From assembly GCF_011493005.1 (NCBI RefSeq), contig NZ_CP049159.1:496001-560000 (forward strand): 64,000 nt of DNA, in the 5' to 3' direction. The notes under the pieces were generated by a model that saw only the letters and a list, made by a program, of their open reading frames with translations, was not told where the DNA came from and searched no databases. The translations under genes were made by a program, and so were the position numbers. This document shows positions 53,395 through 62,000 of this stretch, in pieces. The number at the start of each line of letters is the position of its first letter. Position 1 is the stretch's first letter. This DNA comes from Caballeronia sp. SBC1. GTDB lineage: Bacteria; Pseudomonadota; Gammaproteobacteria; Burkholderiales; Burkholderiaceae.

Positions 53395-55091
53395 GCCGGG
53401 TCTCCCGGGACGTGGTCGAACCACTTCTGTTCGTCGATTTCGATCAACGTGGGCACGCGACGCCACGCGGCCTGCATCAGTTCGTCCGCAAGTGCGGCGG
53501 GCGTATGGGCAGACGCAGCGCAGCAGCCGAAACCCCGTGCTAGCGCCAGAAAGTCCGGCGTATAGATGTCGACGCCGATCGGCTCGATATCGCGCTCGAC
53601 CATGTATTTCTTGATTTCGGCATAACCCCGGTTGTTCCAGAGCAGCACGATCACCGGTACAGCCGCTTCAACAGCGCTCGCCAGTTCAGGCAGCGTGAAC
53701 TGCAGCCCGCCATCGCCGATCAGGCAGATCACGGGCCGGTTGCCCGATGCAAGCCGTGCGCCGATCGCAGCCGGCAAGCCGTAGCCCAGCGTGCCGTAGC
53801 CAGTCGATGAGTTGAACCACGACCTGGGCGATGACGCTTCGAAAACGAAATTACCCGCGTACACGGGGCGGGTTGAATCACCCACGACGATTGCATCGGG
53901 CAGGGTGCTCAATACGGTATCGAAGAGCACTGCCTGCGAGCGGATCGGTGCGTCGTAGCCGGCATTGACCGCAGCCCGCAGCGTGCATACGCGCGGCGCG
54001 CCCCAATCGGCATCGCGCGGCGGTAACGGGCGCGTGGCGAGCTTTTGGTCCAGCGCGGTCAGCACGAGCTTCGCATCGGCTGCAATCGCCACATCGGGCC
54101 GGAAATTACGCATTACCTGCTGAGCGTCGATGTCGATCCTGATCAGCTTGCCGTCGATCGCAAACCCGTCGTCGAACACCACGTCGTAGTCTGTCTCACC
54201 CAGTTCGGTGCCGACCGCAAGCACGACATCGGCCTCACGCACCAGCGCGCGCGTCGCGGCGAGCGACTGGGTCGAGCCGATCGACAGCGCATGGCCGCGC
54301 GGCAACAGGCCCTTCGCGTTGATCGTAAGCGCCACCGGCGCCTGCAGGCGCTCGGCCAGCGCGCGCAATTCGGGGGCGGCCCCGGTCGCACCGCCGCCGG
54401 CCAGGATCAGCGGGCGGCGCGCGGTGGCGAGCAAGGCGCTCGCCTCGTCGACAGCAGCCGGCGCGCCGGCGGCCTTCGAGGGCAGCACTACTGCCCGGGA
54501 TGTCGTGTCGCGCGCAGGAGCAACGATCACGTCGAGCGGAATTTCGATGTGAACGGGCCGCGGCCGCGCGGTGGCGAATATCGCGAACGCGCGGGCCAGG
54601 ACTTGCGGTAGTTCGTCAGCGTCGAGCAACGTGTGCGAGAACGCGGTGAGCCCGGCGAATACGTCGCGCTGGGACGGCAATTCGTGCAGGCGCCCAGCTC
54701 CGCCACCCAGTTGGCGTGTGGTGTTGACGCTGGAGATCACGAGCATGGGGATCGAATCGGCGTAAGCCTGCGCCATCGCGGTCGCGATATTCGTCATGCC
54801 CGGGCCGGTGATGATGAAGCACACACCGGGTTTTCCCGTGACCCGCGCATAGCCGTCCGCCATGAAGCCCGCGCCCTGCTCGTGGCGAGGGGTGACGTGG
54901 CGCAGCGTCGACCTTGCCAGTCCACGATACAGCTCGACGGTATGGACGCCGGGGATGCCGAACACCAGTTCAACGCCATAGTGCTCGAGCAGCTTCACGA
55001 GTGCTTCACCACAGGTCGGTGAGTCGCCTGGCTGGGTCAAGCAGTGTCCGCCTGCGTGACCGAAGAGCGAGATATTTTCAGGCGAATTCAT
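53391..55091 (-). CDS. aruI: Thiamine-diphosphate decarboxylase, AruI-type (2-ketoarginine decarboxylase)
   Basis: The 566-residue ThDP enzyme of the acetolactate-synthase superfamily has the conserved Glu in TPRHEQGAGFMADGYARV. It also has the ThDP-binding motif CLIGDGGLQFTLPELASAVE ending in LLWNNRGYAEIK. AruI decarboxylates 5-guanidino-2-oxopentanoate, made from arginine by a transaminase, to 4-guanidinobutyraldehyde. The assignment rests mainly on the neighbours (aldehyde dehydrogenase, guanidinobutyrase fragment), so acetolactate synthase-like activity on another keto acid cannot be excluded. It is the first gene of the minus-strand cluster; no aruH transaminase gene is in the window. 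Confidence 0.78.
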   Translation of the reverse strand: MNSPENISLFGHAGGHCLTQPGDSPTCGEALVKLLEHYGVELVFGIPGVHTVELYRGLARSTLRHVTPRHEQGAGFMADGYARVTGKPGVCFIITGPGMTNIATAMAQAYADSIPMLVISSVNTTRQLGGGAGRLHELPSQRDVFAGLTAFSHTLLDADELPQVLARAFAIFATARPRPVHIEIPLDVIVAPARDTTSRAVVLPSKAAGAPAAVDEASALLATARRPLILAGGGATGAAPELRALAERLQAPVALTINAKGLLPRGHALSIGSTQSLAATRALVREADVVLAVGTELGETDYDVVFDDGFAIDGKLIRIDIDAQQVMRNFRPDVAIAADAKLVLTALDQKLATRPLPPRDADWGAPRVCTLRAAVNAGYDAPIRSQAVLFDTVLSTLPDAIVVGDSTRPVYAGNFVFEASSPRSWFNSSTGYGTLGYGLPAAIGARLASGNRPVICLIGDGGLQFTLPELASAVEAAVPVIVLLWNNRGYAEIKKYMVERDIEPIGVDIYTPDFLALARGFGCCAASAHTPAALADELMQAAWRRVPTLIEIDEQKWFDHVPGDPA

Positions 55092-55156
55092 GAGACTCCC
55101 GCGGATTCATCTGTTTGATCTGTTGCCGGTACATGCCTTTCTCCGGAGTGTGTGTG

Positions 55157-55176
55157 TTGGTGCATTCTTGGTGCAT
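55157..55176. promoter_or_regulatory. Direct repeat in the aruI/lysR spacer
   Basis: TTGGTGCAT occurs at 55157-55165 and 55168-55176, 11 bp apart, about one helical turn. It lies 66 bp upstream of the aruI-type start and 204 bp upstream of the LysR gene. It may be a regulator site. Confidence 0.35.
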
Positions 55177-55379
55177 GGCACATGAACGGCAATCGATGAA
55201 TTTGCATGCGCGTCATGTTTTTGGCTCATGGGCTTATCCAGAGGTGCAGTGCTTTCAGGCGACGCGGGGAGTTAAATTCGGTGTATATATGCAGCCTTGG
55301 ACCCGTGCATATGTGTAACCCTCTGGCCGGAAAGCACACCCGCCAGCCATGACTTTTTCAAATGGAGGAAGGGAACGAA

Positions 55380-56249
55380 ATGCGCCGCCTGCCGCCGCTG
55401 AATGCGCTGCAAATCTTTGAAACGGTCGCGCGCCACCGCAGTTTCACGCGTGCCGCCGATCACCTTTGCCTGACGCAAGGTGCCGTGAGCCGCCAGATCC
55501 TGACGCTGGAGGAGTACTACGGTTTTCCGCTGTTCACGCGGCACTCGAAGGGGCTCTCGCTGACGAATGAAGGCGAGCAGCTATTGCCGACCGTGAAAGA
55601 GAGCTTCTCGCGGATCGAGGAGATTTCACTGCGGTTGACCCGGCAGCGTACCGACCTCGCGCTAAAGGTACCCACTTGTCTGATGCGCTGGATTCTGCCG
55701 AAAATCATGCGCTTCCAGGCTGAGTGCCCCGAGATCCAGTTGCAGCTCACGACCACTTGGCAGCACGATGTCGATTTCCAGGTCGAGCCGTTCGACGCGG
55801 CGATCATTTATGGCTCGTCCCCGGGCGTGGACGTTCATTCCATTGCACTTTTCGACGAGCAACTTACGCCTGTATGTGCGCCTTCGTTGCTGGAGGAAAA
55901 GGCTCTCGATACGGTGGCCGATCTTGCCCGGCACACGCTCCTTCACCCGACGCGCGACCATCGCGATTGGAGGATGTGGCTCGCCCATGCTCATGCGCCC
56001 GAGATCAATGCGGACCTTGGGCAGAGTTTTGAAACGCTCGACCTTGCGACAAACGCGGCGACGCAGGGTTTCGGCGTCGCGATCAGCGACTGCTCGCTCG
56101 TGAGCGAAGATGTTGCGGCAAGGCGGCTCGCGATGCCGTTCGACATCGTGCTCACGACGGGCGCCCGGTATTACTTCGTCTACCCGAATTGCCTCGCGCA
56201 CCAGCACAAGGTGAACCTGTTTCGCGAGTGGCTCGGGGCGAATGGATAA
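55380..56249 (+). CDS. LysR-family regulator (GcvA-like group)
   Basis: The 289-residue LTTR starts MRRLPPLNALQIFETVARHR with HTH HLCLTQGAVSRQILTLEEYY and LFTRHSKGLSLTNEGEQLLP, typical of GcvA/AmpR-like regulators. ATG 55380 is preferred over 55362, because GGAGGAAGGG lies between them. It is divergent from the aruI-type gene and is the likely regulator of the arginine catabolic and transport cluster. Confidence 0.87.
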   Translation: MRRLPPLNALQIFETVARHRSFTRAADHLCLTQGAVSRQILTLEEYYGFPLFTRHSKGLSLTNEGEQLLPTVKESFSRIEEISLRLTRQRTDLALKVPTCLMRWILPKIMRFQAECPEIQLQLTTTWQHDVDFQVEPFDAAIIYGSSPGVDVHSIALFDEQLTPVCAPSLLEEKALDTVADLARHTLLHPTRDHRDWRMWLAHAHAPEINADLGQSFETLDLATNAATQGFGVAISDCSLVSEDVAARRLAMPFDIVLTTGARYYFVYPNCLAHQHKVNLFREWLGANG

Positions 56250-56397
56250 GGCTGACGACGCGAATCGCTCGTTTAAAACGAGCATTGGGCATCCTGTTTT
56301 AGCTATTTCTGCCGCGTTGGACACTACTTTAGTGGGCGATCGCGAAACGCCGAGGCTGCAGCAGCGACGCAGCCGATCGTGCTGGGGGAGGTGTTCC

Positions 56398-56460
56398 ATG
56401 CATCCGTATGTCCACGCCCAGCGTACGCCAGAGAAGGTCGCGATAGTGATGGCTGGCGGC
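56398..56460 (+). pseudogene. Acyl-CoA synthetase N-terminal remnant
   Basis: Behind GGGGGAGG, ATG 56398 opens the reading MHPYVHAQRTPEKVAIVMAG, the characteristic start of AMP-binding acyl-/aryl-CoA ligases. After about 21 codons the frame continues as unrelated Arg-rich noise to 56598. Only the start of the gene survives. Confidence 0.5.
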
Positions 56461-56656
56461 TTTATTCGAGCGCGGATTTCCGGGCCTCGTTTTCCGGCCA
56501 GTTCTCTTCTACAAAGAAGATGTCGTTGTGACTTGCTCCGCCCGTGTTCTCACGTGGATGCGTGCGTGTACGGCATCGCTTCAATGTCACGGCACTGACA
56601 AATAGCGTCTGTACCATCCGCGCGAAAAACAACGGCCATCACATTGAGGTAGCGCA

Positions 56657-57175
56657 ATGAGCGACAAATGTAAGGTCCTGTTTCTCTGCCGTGCGAATTC
56701 TGCACGCAGCATCATGGCCGAATCCCTGCTTAGGCAACTCGCGCCGAATAGATTCGACGCATTCAGCGCCGGGGTCGAGCCCGCAGCTCAGGTTCACCCA
56801 CTGACTATCGCGCAACTTAGCTCGACAATCGCCGACCTTGAAGTTCTCCAACCTAAAAGTTGGCACAGATTCGCCGGTGAGGACGCCCCGCATATGGATG
56901 TGATTGTCGCCCTGTGCGACGAGGCCGATGAAGCATACGCGCCGAACTTTCCGGGCTCGCCGGTGTTCTGCCGATGGACCTTTGAGGACCCGCTTGCGGA
57001 GTGTGTGAGCGAGGACGCGCAGAAACAAATGTTCGAACGGGTTTTCCGTCAAATCCTGCGGCGTATCAGCGTGTTCATCGCGCTTCCTCTGCAATCGATG
57101 AATGTGCATGAGCAGATGCTAGCGGTAAACGGTTCGTTGGACGCCGGGCCGTCCGGTGTCGGCTCCGCACCATGA
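56657..57175 (+). CDS. Low-molecular-weight phosphatase / arsenate reductase-type protein
   Basis: The 172-residue protein has the P-loop LCRANSARS (C11-x5-R17) right after a first strand (KCKVLFL), the signature of the LMW-PTP/thioredoxin-coupled ArsC fold. AFSAGVEP is the usual second block, and the aspartate segment is FEDPL (general acid expected there). Arsenate reductases usually read CTGNSARS or CTHNSARS; CRAN is unusual. No ars genes are adjacent, so the substrate may be arsenate or a phosphoprotein. Confidence 0.75.
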   Translation: MSDKCKVLFLCRANSARSIMAESLLRQLAPNRFDAFSAGVEPAAQVHPLTIAQLSSTIADLEVLQPKSWHRFAGEDAPHMDVIVALCDEADEAYAPNFPGSPVFCRWTFEDPLAECVSEDAQKQMFERVFRQILRRISVFIALPLQSMNVHEQMLAVNGSLDAGPSGVGSAP

Positions 57176-57307
57176 GTCGGACTGTTACACCACCATTCGA
57201 CTTGCCGGTTCGCAGCGCGATAAGTCGTCGATTGTCAGCAGCACGCCTCAAGAATTTTCAGAATCATCCGTTATATCAGTGACGTGATGGGCTAACAGGC
57301 GGATGAA

Positions 57308-60121
57308 GTGAAGCAACCCGAAGTTGCAGGTGGTGAGTCGTCCAAGCGGTATCGCGAGGGCACCCGCACAGCCGAACTCAAGGGTTCAGTGACTCGCCGG
57401 ACACAGGTACTGACAGTCCTTGCGGTAGTTTTTATTCTTTCCGCTATCGGGCTAAATACCGTCCTGGCTATGCGCCAGACGCAAGAGCAGAACGGAGCAC
57501 TTGCCGCGTTGCAAGCATCGGGTAAGGTCAAACACAATCTTGACGCGCTCCAGCAACTGTTACTCGACGAGCACGCGGAGCTCTATACACTCGTTGGAAC
57601 TCGCCCATTCTATACCCGGGCTCCTTACGTCTTTCCCTCGAACCAGGTTACTACGCTGACTCGAGAGGCGAGAGAGGGATGCAAGTTTCGGACTAATTGC
57701 GTCGGTCATTTGGACGAGTTGGACCGGATGGTGCATACCCTTTCGGAGCAAAGCGAGGCGCTCGCAGCACGCGTATCGCTTCATCCCGGCAGCGTAACGC
57801 TAAGCGACCCCGCGCTAGCGGCACTCGACGCCTTTTTTTATAGTGTAGTTGCGAAGGTTATCGAAATACGTGTGGATGCCGATGCGGCTGTGGACGCGAC
57901 GGTGAGTCGCGCAACGTTCGATACCAAGCGAACCTCCAACGTGCTCCTGGGTTCGGCTCTTTCGGCATCCTTGATACTTCTCGCACTCATACTCAGGGAC
58001 GCTCGAAGCGCTCAACGGCTTCGGCTTGCGTGGCGTGTTGCCGACGGCGCGCGTGCTGACCTGTTTCGCTCCAAGCAGACGCTTGAGTACGTCCTCGACC
58101 ACATTCCTCACGGCATCGCGTGGAAGGACGCAGAGCATCGCTATGGCGGCGGCAACGAAGTGTACGCTCGTGATGCGGGCCTGAACTCGCGCGCGGACCT
58201 TGCAGGCCTTACCGATTGGGCCTTGCGCTGGGGCGATGATCCGCGAGCAGTGCAAGTAGAGGACGTTCAAGTCATGGCCGGCGCGCTCAGCAAGAAGCAT
58301 TTTGAGCGGGAAATCAATGCGGTAGATGGGTCGAAGCAATGGATCTCCGAGACCAAGTTACCTCTGATTGACCAGGATGGGGCGGTGACTGGCGTCCTGA
58401 CGGCTTACGAGAATATTACCGCTCGACGGCATGCCGAACTCGCACTGCGGTTGCAGAGCCGTGCGCTGGATGCAAGCGTGAACGGCATTGTCATTACCGA
58501 GCCCCGCGACAACACGCATGTCGTCTTGTATGCCAACTCGGCCTTTGAGCGCATGACGGGCTACGCGAAGAACGAGGTCGTAGGCGTTGGCTGTGACATC
58601 TTGTTCGGAATTGCTGGTGAGTCGAAGAAATGGGACTCGGTGCGTGACGCGCTGGACCAAAGTATTGAATCCAACGTTACTCTGCGGTGTATCAAGAAAG
58701 GAGGTGAGCCGTTCTGGAATAACGTCCTGGTTGCACCGGTTCGAGATGGCGATGGCAAGGTTACGCATCATGTCGGCGTCATGAGCGACGTCACCGCTCT
58801 GGTGAATTACCAATCAGAACTGCAGCATCAAGCACACTACGATAGTTTGACTGGCCTGCCGAATCGTGCGGCTCTTGACAGCCGTTTAAACGAAGCTATT
58901 GTCCGGGCACATAGCTCAGGTGGTGAGGTGTCCGTGCTGTTTCTCGACCTTGACCGGTTCAAGCAGGTGAATGATTCGCTGGGGCACCGTGTAGGTGACG
59001 CGCTTTTAGCGCAGATGGCCGAACGCTTGCGCCGCGTGGTGCGTTCGACTGACCTCGTCGCCCGCTACGGCGGGGACGAATTTATGGTCGTTGCTGAGCG
59101 ACCCAGTGGAGCGAAGCTTGGGCCAATGGTCGCACGACTGCTTGCCTCGATGGCCGAACCGCTTCGACTGGCTGAGCAAGAACTGTATGTCGAGGTTAGC
59201 ATTGGGATTAGCACCTTTCCGCAGGACGGCATCGATGCCGACACCTTGATTCGCAACGCCGATGCCGCCATGTATCTCGCCAAAGAAAACGGGCGCAACG
59301 GATACCAGCACTACCGCTCGGAAATGAACGGCGCTGCAGCCGCCAAACTGATGTTGTCTACCAAGCTGCGTCGCGCTGTCAATGCTGAAGCGCTATATGT
59401 GGAATACCAACCCCAGATTGACATGGTCACCGGCCGCCTCTGCGGGGCAGAAGCGCTTTTACGCTGGCACGACAGTGAGCTGGGCAATGTTGCGCCGACA
59501 GTGTTCATCCCTCTCGCAGAAGAGGTTGGGCTTATCTCCAAGCTGGGCGATTGGGTACTCCGCGCGGCGTGCAGTCAGGCGAGGATTTGGCTCGACGAGG
59601 GACTGGACTGCGTGCGCATGTCTGTCAATGTATCGCCGTTGCAGCTGGAGCGTTCTGACCTCGTTAAGACCGTGTGTGAAGCGCTCGAGGTGGCCCGGCT
59701 ACCCGCGAGCGTGTTAGAACTTGAGCTCACGGAAGGCGCGCTGATGCGCGACCCTGACGAGGTGGCGAGAGTGCTTCGGGACCTCCGAAAATTAGGCATT
59801 CATATAGCAATCGACGATTTTGGAACGGGCTACTCCAGCTTGAGCTATCTCAAGCGATTCAGTATCGATCGAATCAAGATTGACCGCGCTTTTGTTCAAG
59901 AGATCGGTGCCGATACCGAGTACGAGGCGCTTACCCTCGCTGTCATTGCAATGGCTGATGCGCTCAAATTTGACGTCATCGCTGAAGGTGTTGAAACAGA
60001 GGCACAGCGGTGCTTTCTGGTTGAACACGGATGCATGAGGGGACAGGGATTCCTGTTCAGTCCCGCCGTGTCTGCCTCACGCTTTGCCGAACGGGCCGTC
60101 GCCCAGCCTGTGCTCATCTGA
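57308..60121 (+). CDS. Membrane PAS-GGDEF-EAL cyclic-di-GMP protein
   Basis: The 937-residue protein has two membrane helices (about 34-54 and 208-228) flanking a periplasmic sensing region of about 150 residues. Two PAS domains follow (about 250-370 and 380-500). The GGDEF domain holds RYGGDEF near residue 585, and the RSTD motif five residues before it fits the inhibitory I-site. The EAL domain has GAEALLRW near residue 712 and the IAIDDFGTGYSSLSYL block. Both active sites look intact, so it could make and break c-di-GMP. The start is GTG at 57308; the only nearby ATG (57303) is blocked by a stop. Confidence 0.92.
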   Translation: MKQPEVAGGESSKRYREGTRTAELKGSVTRRTQVLTVLAVVFILSAIGLNTVLAMRQTQEQNGALAALQASGKVKHNLDALQQLLLDEHAELYTLVGTRPFYTRAPYVFPSNQVTTLTREAREGCKFRTNCVGHLDELDRMVHTLSEQSEALAARVSLHPGSVTLSDPALAALDAFFYSVVAKVIEIRVDADAAVDATVSRATFDTKRTSNVLLGSALSASLILLALILRDARSAQRLRLAWRVADGARADLFRSKQTLEYVLDHIPHGIAWKDAEHRYGGGNEVYARDAGLNSRADLAGLTDWALRWGDDPRAVQVEDVQVMAGALSKKHFEREINAVDGSKQWISETKLPLIDQDGAVTGVLTAYENITARRHAELALRLQSRALDASVNGIVITEPRDNTHVVLYANSAFERMTGYAKNEVVGVGCDILFGIAGESKKWDSVRDALDQSIESNVTLRCIKKGGEPFWNNVLVAPVRDGDGKVTHHVGVMSDVTALVNYQSELQHQAHYDSLTGLPNRAALDSRLNEAIVRAHSSGGEVSVLFLDLDRFKQVNDSLGHRVGDALLAQMAERLRRVVRSTDLVARYGGDEFMVVAERPSGAKLGPMVARLLASMAEPLRLAEQELYVEVSIGISTFPQDGIDADTLIRNADAAMYLAKENGRNGYQHYRSEMNGAAAAKLMLSTKLRRAVNAEALYVEYQPQIDMVTGRLCGAEALLRWHDSELGNVAPTVFIPLAEEVGLISKLGDWVLRAACSQARIWLDEGLDCVRMSVNVSPLQLERSDLVKTVCEALEVARLPASVLELELTEGALMRDPDEVARVLRDLRKLGIHIAIDDFGTGYSSLSYLKRFSIDRIKIDRAFVQEIGADTEYEALTLAVIAMADALKFDVIAEGVETEAQRCFLVEHGCMRGQGFLFSPAVSASRFAERAVAQPVLI

Positions 60122-60296
60122 CGGCGAAGCAGGGTTCGAGGGTGCGCCTTGCAGTGCATGAAGTCCGCGGGCTCTGCGGCTTCACTTCCTGAACAGGTTG
60201 ATAACTTCATCTGCAATTACGCCGACGCCGCAGGCGCCTACATCGCTTTGTTATCGCGTATGCAGGACGCTTTCGACAAACAATACAGTGGCGGAT

Positions 60297-60815
60297 TCAA
60301 CCGGTCGACGCAACACCCATTATTTGTACAAGCTTACTGGCTGGCGTCATAAAGTCGAGGGTCTTGCGTGATCTTTCGTTTAAGCACCTGGCAACCTTGG
60401 TCAACTCGGACTGTGAGTAACCGTCTAAACGCGTGCCTTTGGGGAAGTACTGACGTAACAGTCCGTTAGTGTTCTCGTTGCTGCCACGTTGCCACGGACT
60501 GCGTGGATCGCAAAAATACACCGCGATATCCGTGGCAATGGTGAAGTCCTTGTGGCTTGCCAGTTCGCGCCCACGATCCCAGGTCAGCGTTTGGCGAAGT
60601 TCCTTGGGCAACTTTTTCATTTGTTTGCTTAAAGCCGACACCACGCTCAAGGTGTCCTTCCCATTCACTTTGACCAGCATGACGAAGCGAGATTGCCGCT
60701 CGACCAGCGTCGCGATATGCGAGTTGTGTGAGCCCGAGATCAGGTCGCCTTCCCAGTGCCCCGGAACCGCTCGATCTTCAACCTCTGCAGGACGGTCGCG
60801 AGTTCGGTCGCCAAG
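60297..60815 (-). pseudogene. IS30-family transposase, C-terminal part
   Basis: The frame reads RPAEVEDRAVPGHWEGDLIS, then TLTWDRGRELASHKDFTIAT, then SPWQRGSNENTNGLLRQYFP, the catalytic DDE core and C-terminus of IS30-type transposases. The N-terminal DNA-binding half (about 170 residues) is missing: at about 60800 the sequence changes directly into a porin gene on the other strand. The element's left end is probably the ATTCAACCGGTCGACGCAAC stretch at 60296-60315. Confidence 0.85.
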
Positions 60816-61660
60816 CATATGTCGGCTTGGCAAGTAGTCAATATGGTGCGATTACGCTAGGTCGTCAGTATGACTCACTGGTTGACTTTGTTGCCCCATT
60901 GTCGGGAACAGCGGGTACGTTCGGCGACACAGGGTTTGCACACCCTTTTGACAACGACAACCTGAACCACTCGGTGCGCATGAGCAACGCGGTCAAGTAT
61001 ATGAGCACCGATTATGCGGGGTTCAAGTTCGGCACCCTATACGCATTCTCCAACTCCACCAATTTTTCCCAGAATCGCGCGTATAGCTTTGGTGCAAGCT
61101 ACGGCTACGGGCCCCTGAATGTTGCTGCTGGCTATTTGCAGACTAATGGCTCGAACAGCACGACGAACACTGGCGGCGCTATCGACACGGCCGAGTCAAC
61201 TGCCAATGGCACGGGTGGTTTTCAAGTCGGCTCCAATCGAACTCGCATATTCGGGGGCGCCGCGAACTATGGGTTCGGTCCGGCACTTGTCGGTTTCGTA
61301 TATACGCACAGTCAATACGCCGGCACCAATGCGTTTGGTTTGTTGAATGGCACGATGCGTTTCGACAATTACGAATTGAACGGCAAATACGCTTTGACGA
61401 CGGCGCTGAGTCTCGGCATCGCAGATGCTTACACAGACGGGCACCTTTCGGGTGCGACGGCGTTTGGCGCCGACCCGAAGTTTAATCAGATTAACGCGCA
61501 GGTTGTGTATTCGTTCTCGAAACGCACGGACGTCTATGCGGAAGCGATGTACCAACACGCGGTTGGAAAGGACTTTGTCGCTTTCATCAACACGTCAGGC
61601 GGTGCTTCGTCGACAGCGAATCAAGTCGTTGGTACTGTTGGGATTCGTACCCGGTTCTAA
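60800..61660 (+). pseudogene. Gram-negative porin, 5' end lost at the IS30 junction
   Basis: About 286 residues of an OmpC/Burkholderia-type trimeric porin remain: FGRQAYVGLASSQYGAITLG, GFKFGTLYAFSNSTNFSQNR and the C-terminal VGTVGIRTRF with the terminal Phe that directs outer-membrane insertion. The signal peptide and roughly the first 90-100 residues are absent, replaced by IS30 sequence. A frame is open from 60728 but its first 20 codons are transposase DNA on the wrong strand. It is almost certainly not exported. Confidence 0.85.
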
Positions 61661-61852
61661 GTTGATTGATGCGGTGGTTTCTACTGCCTTTCACGGTGCG
61701 TTGGGACGTGCTCATCGCACCGTTCGGACATCGAAACAAACATCGCAAAGTAACTCTATGTCGAGACTGGCACAGATTGGTGGGGTAGGTATGTGAGTGC
61801 GATTCGTGCAGCACTCGCATCTCGATGCCGCTGAGCCGACCGCGTCAAGCAG

Positions 61853-61905
61853 AGGCCGATGAAGCGTCATTCGTACGGAGGCAGCGAACGACGCTTCATC
61901 GGCCT
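61853..61905. terminator. Long hairpin between the porin and the ABC ATPase gene
   Basis: 16-bp perfect arms (61853-61868 and 61890-61905, AGGCCGATGAAGCGTC on the left) continue after one mismatch with 4 more pairs around an 11-nt loop. It lies between convergent genes, the usual place for a bidirectional terminator, but no T-run follows on either strand. Confidence 0.6.
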
Positions 61906-62000
61906 ATTGCCGACGTCGCAGGACTATGTGTATGTGCTTCTGCGAAAGTTCGTTTCCCGGAAAGTCGAACACTCAAGCTCAGCGAGCCGAAGCCAAGGGA

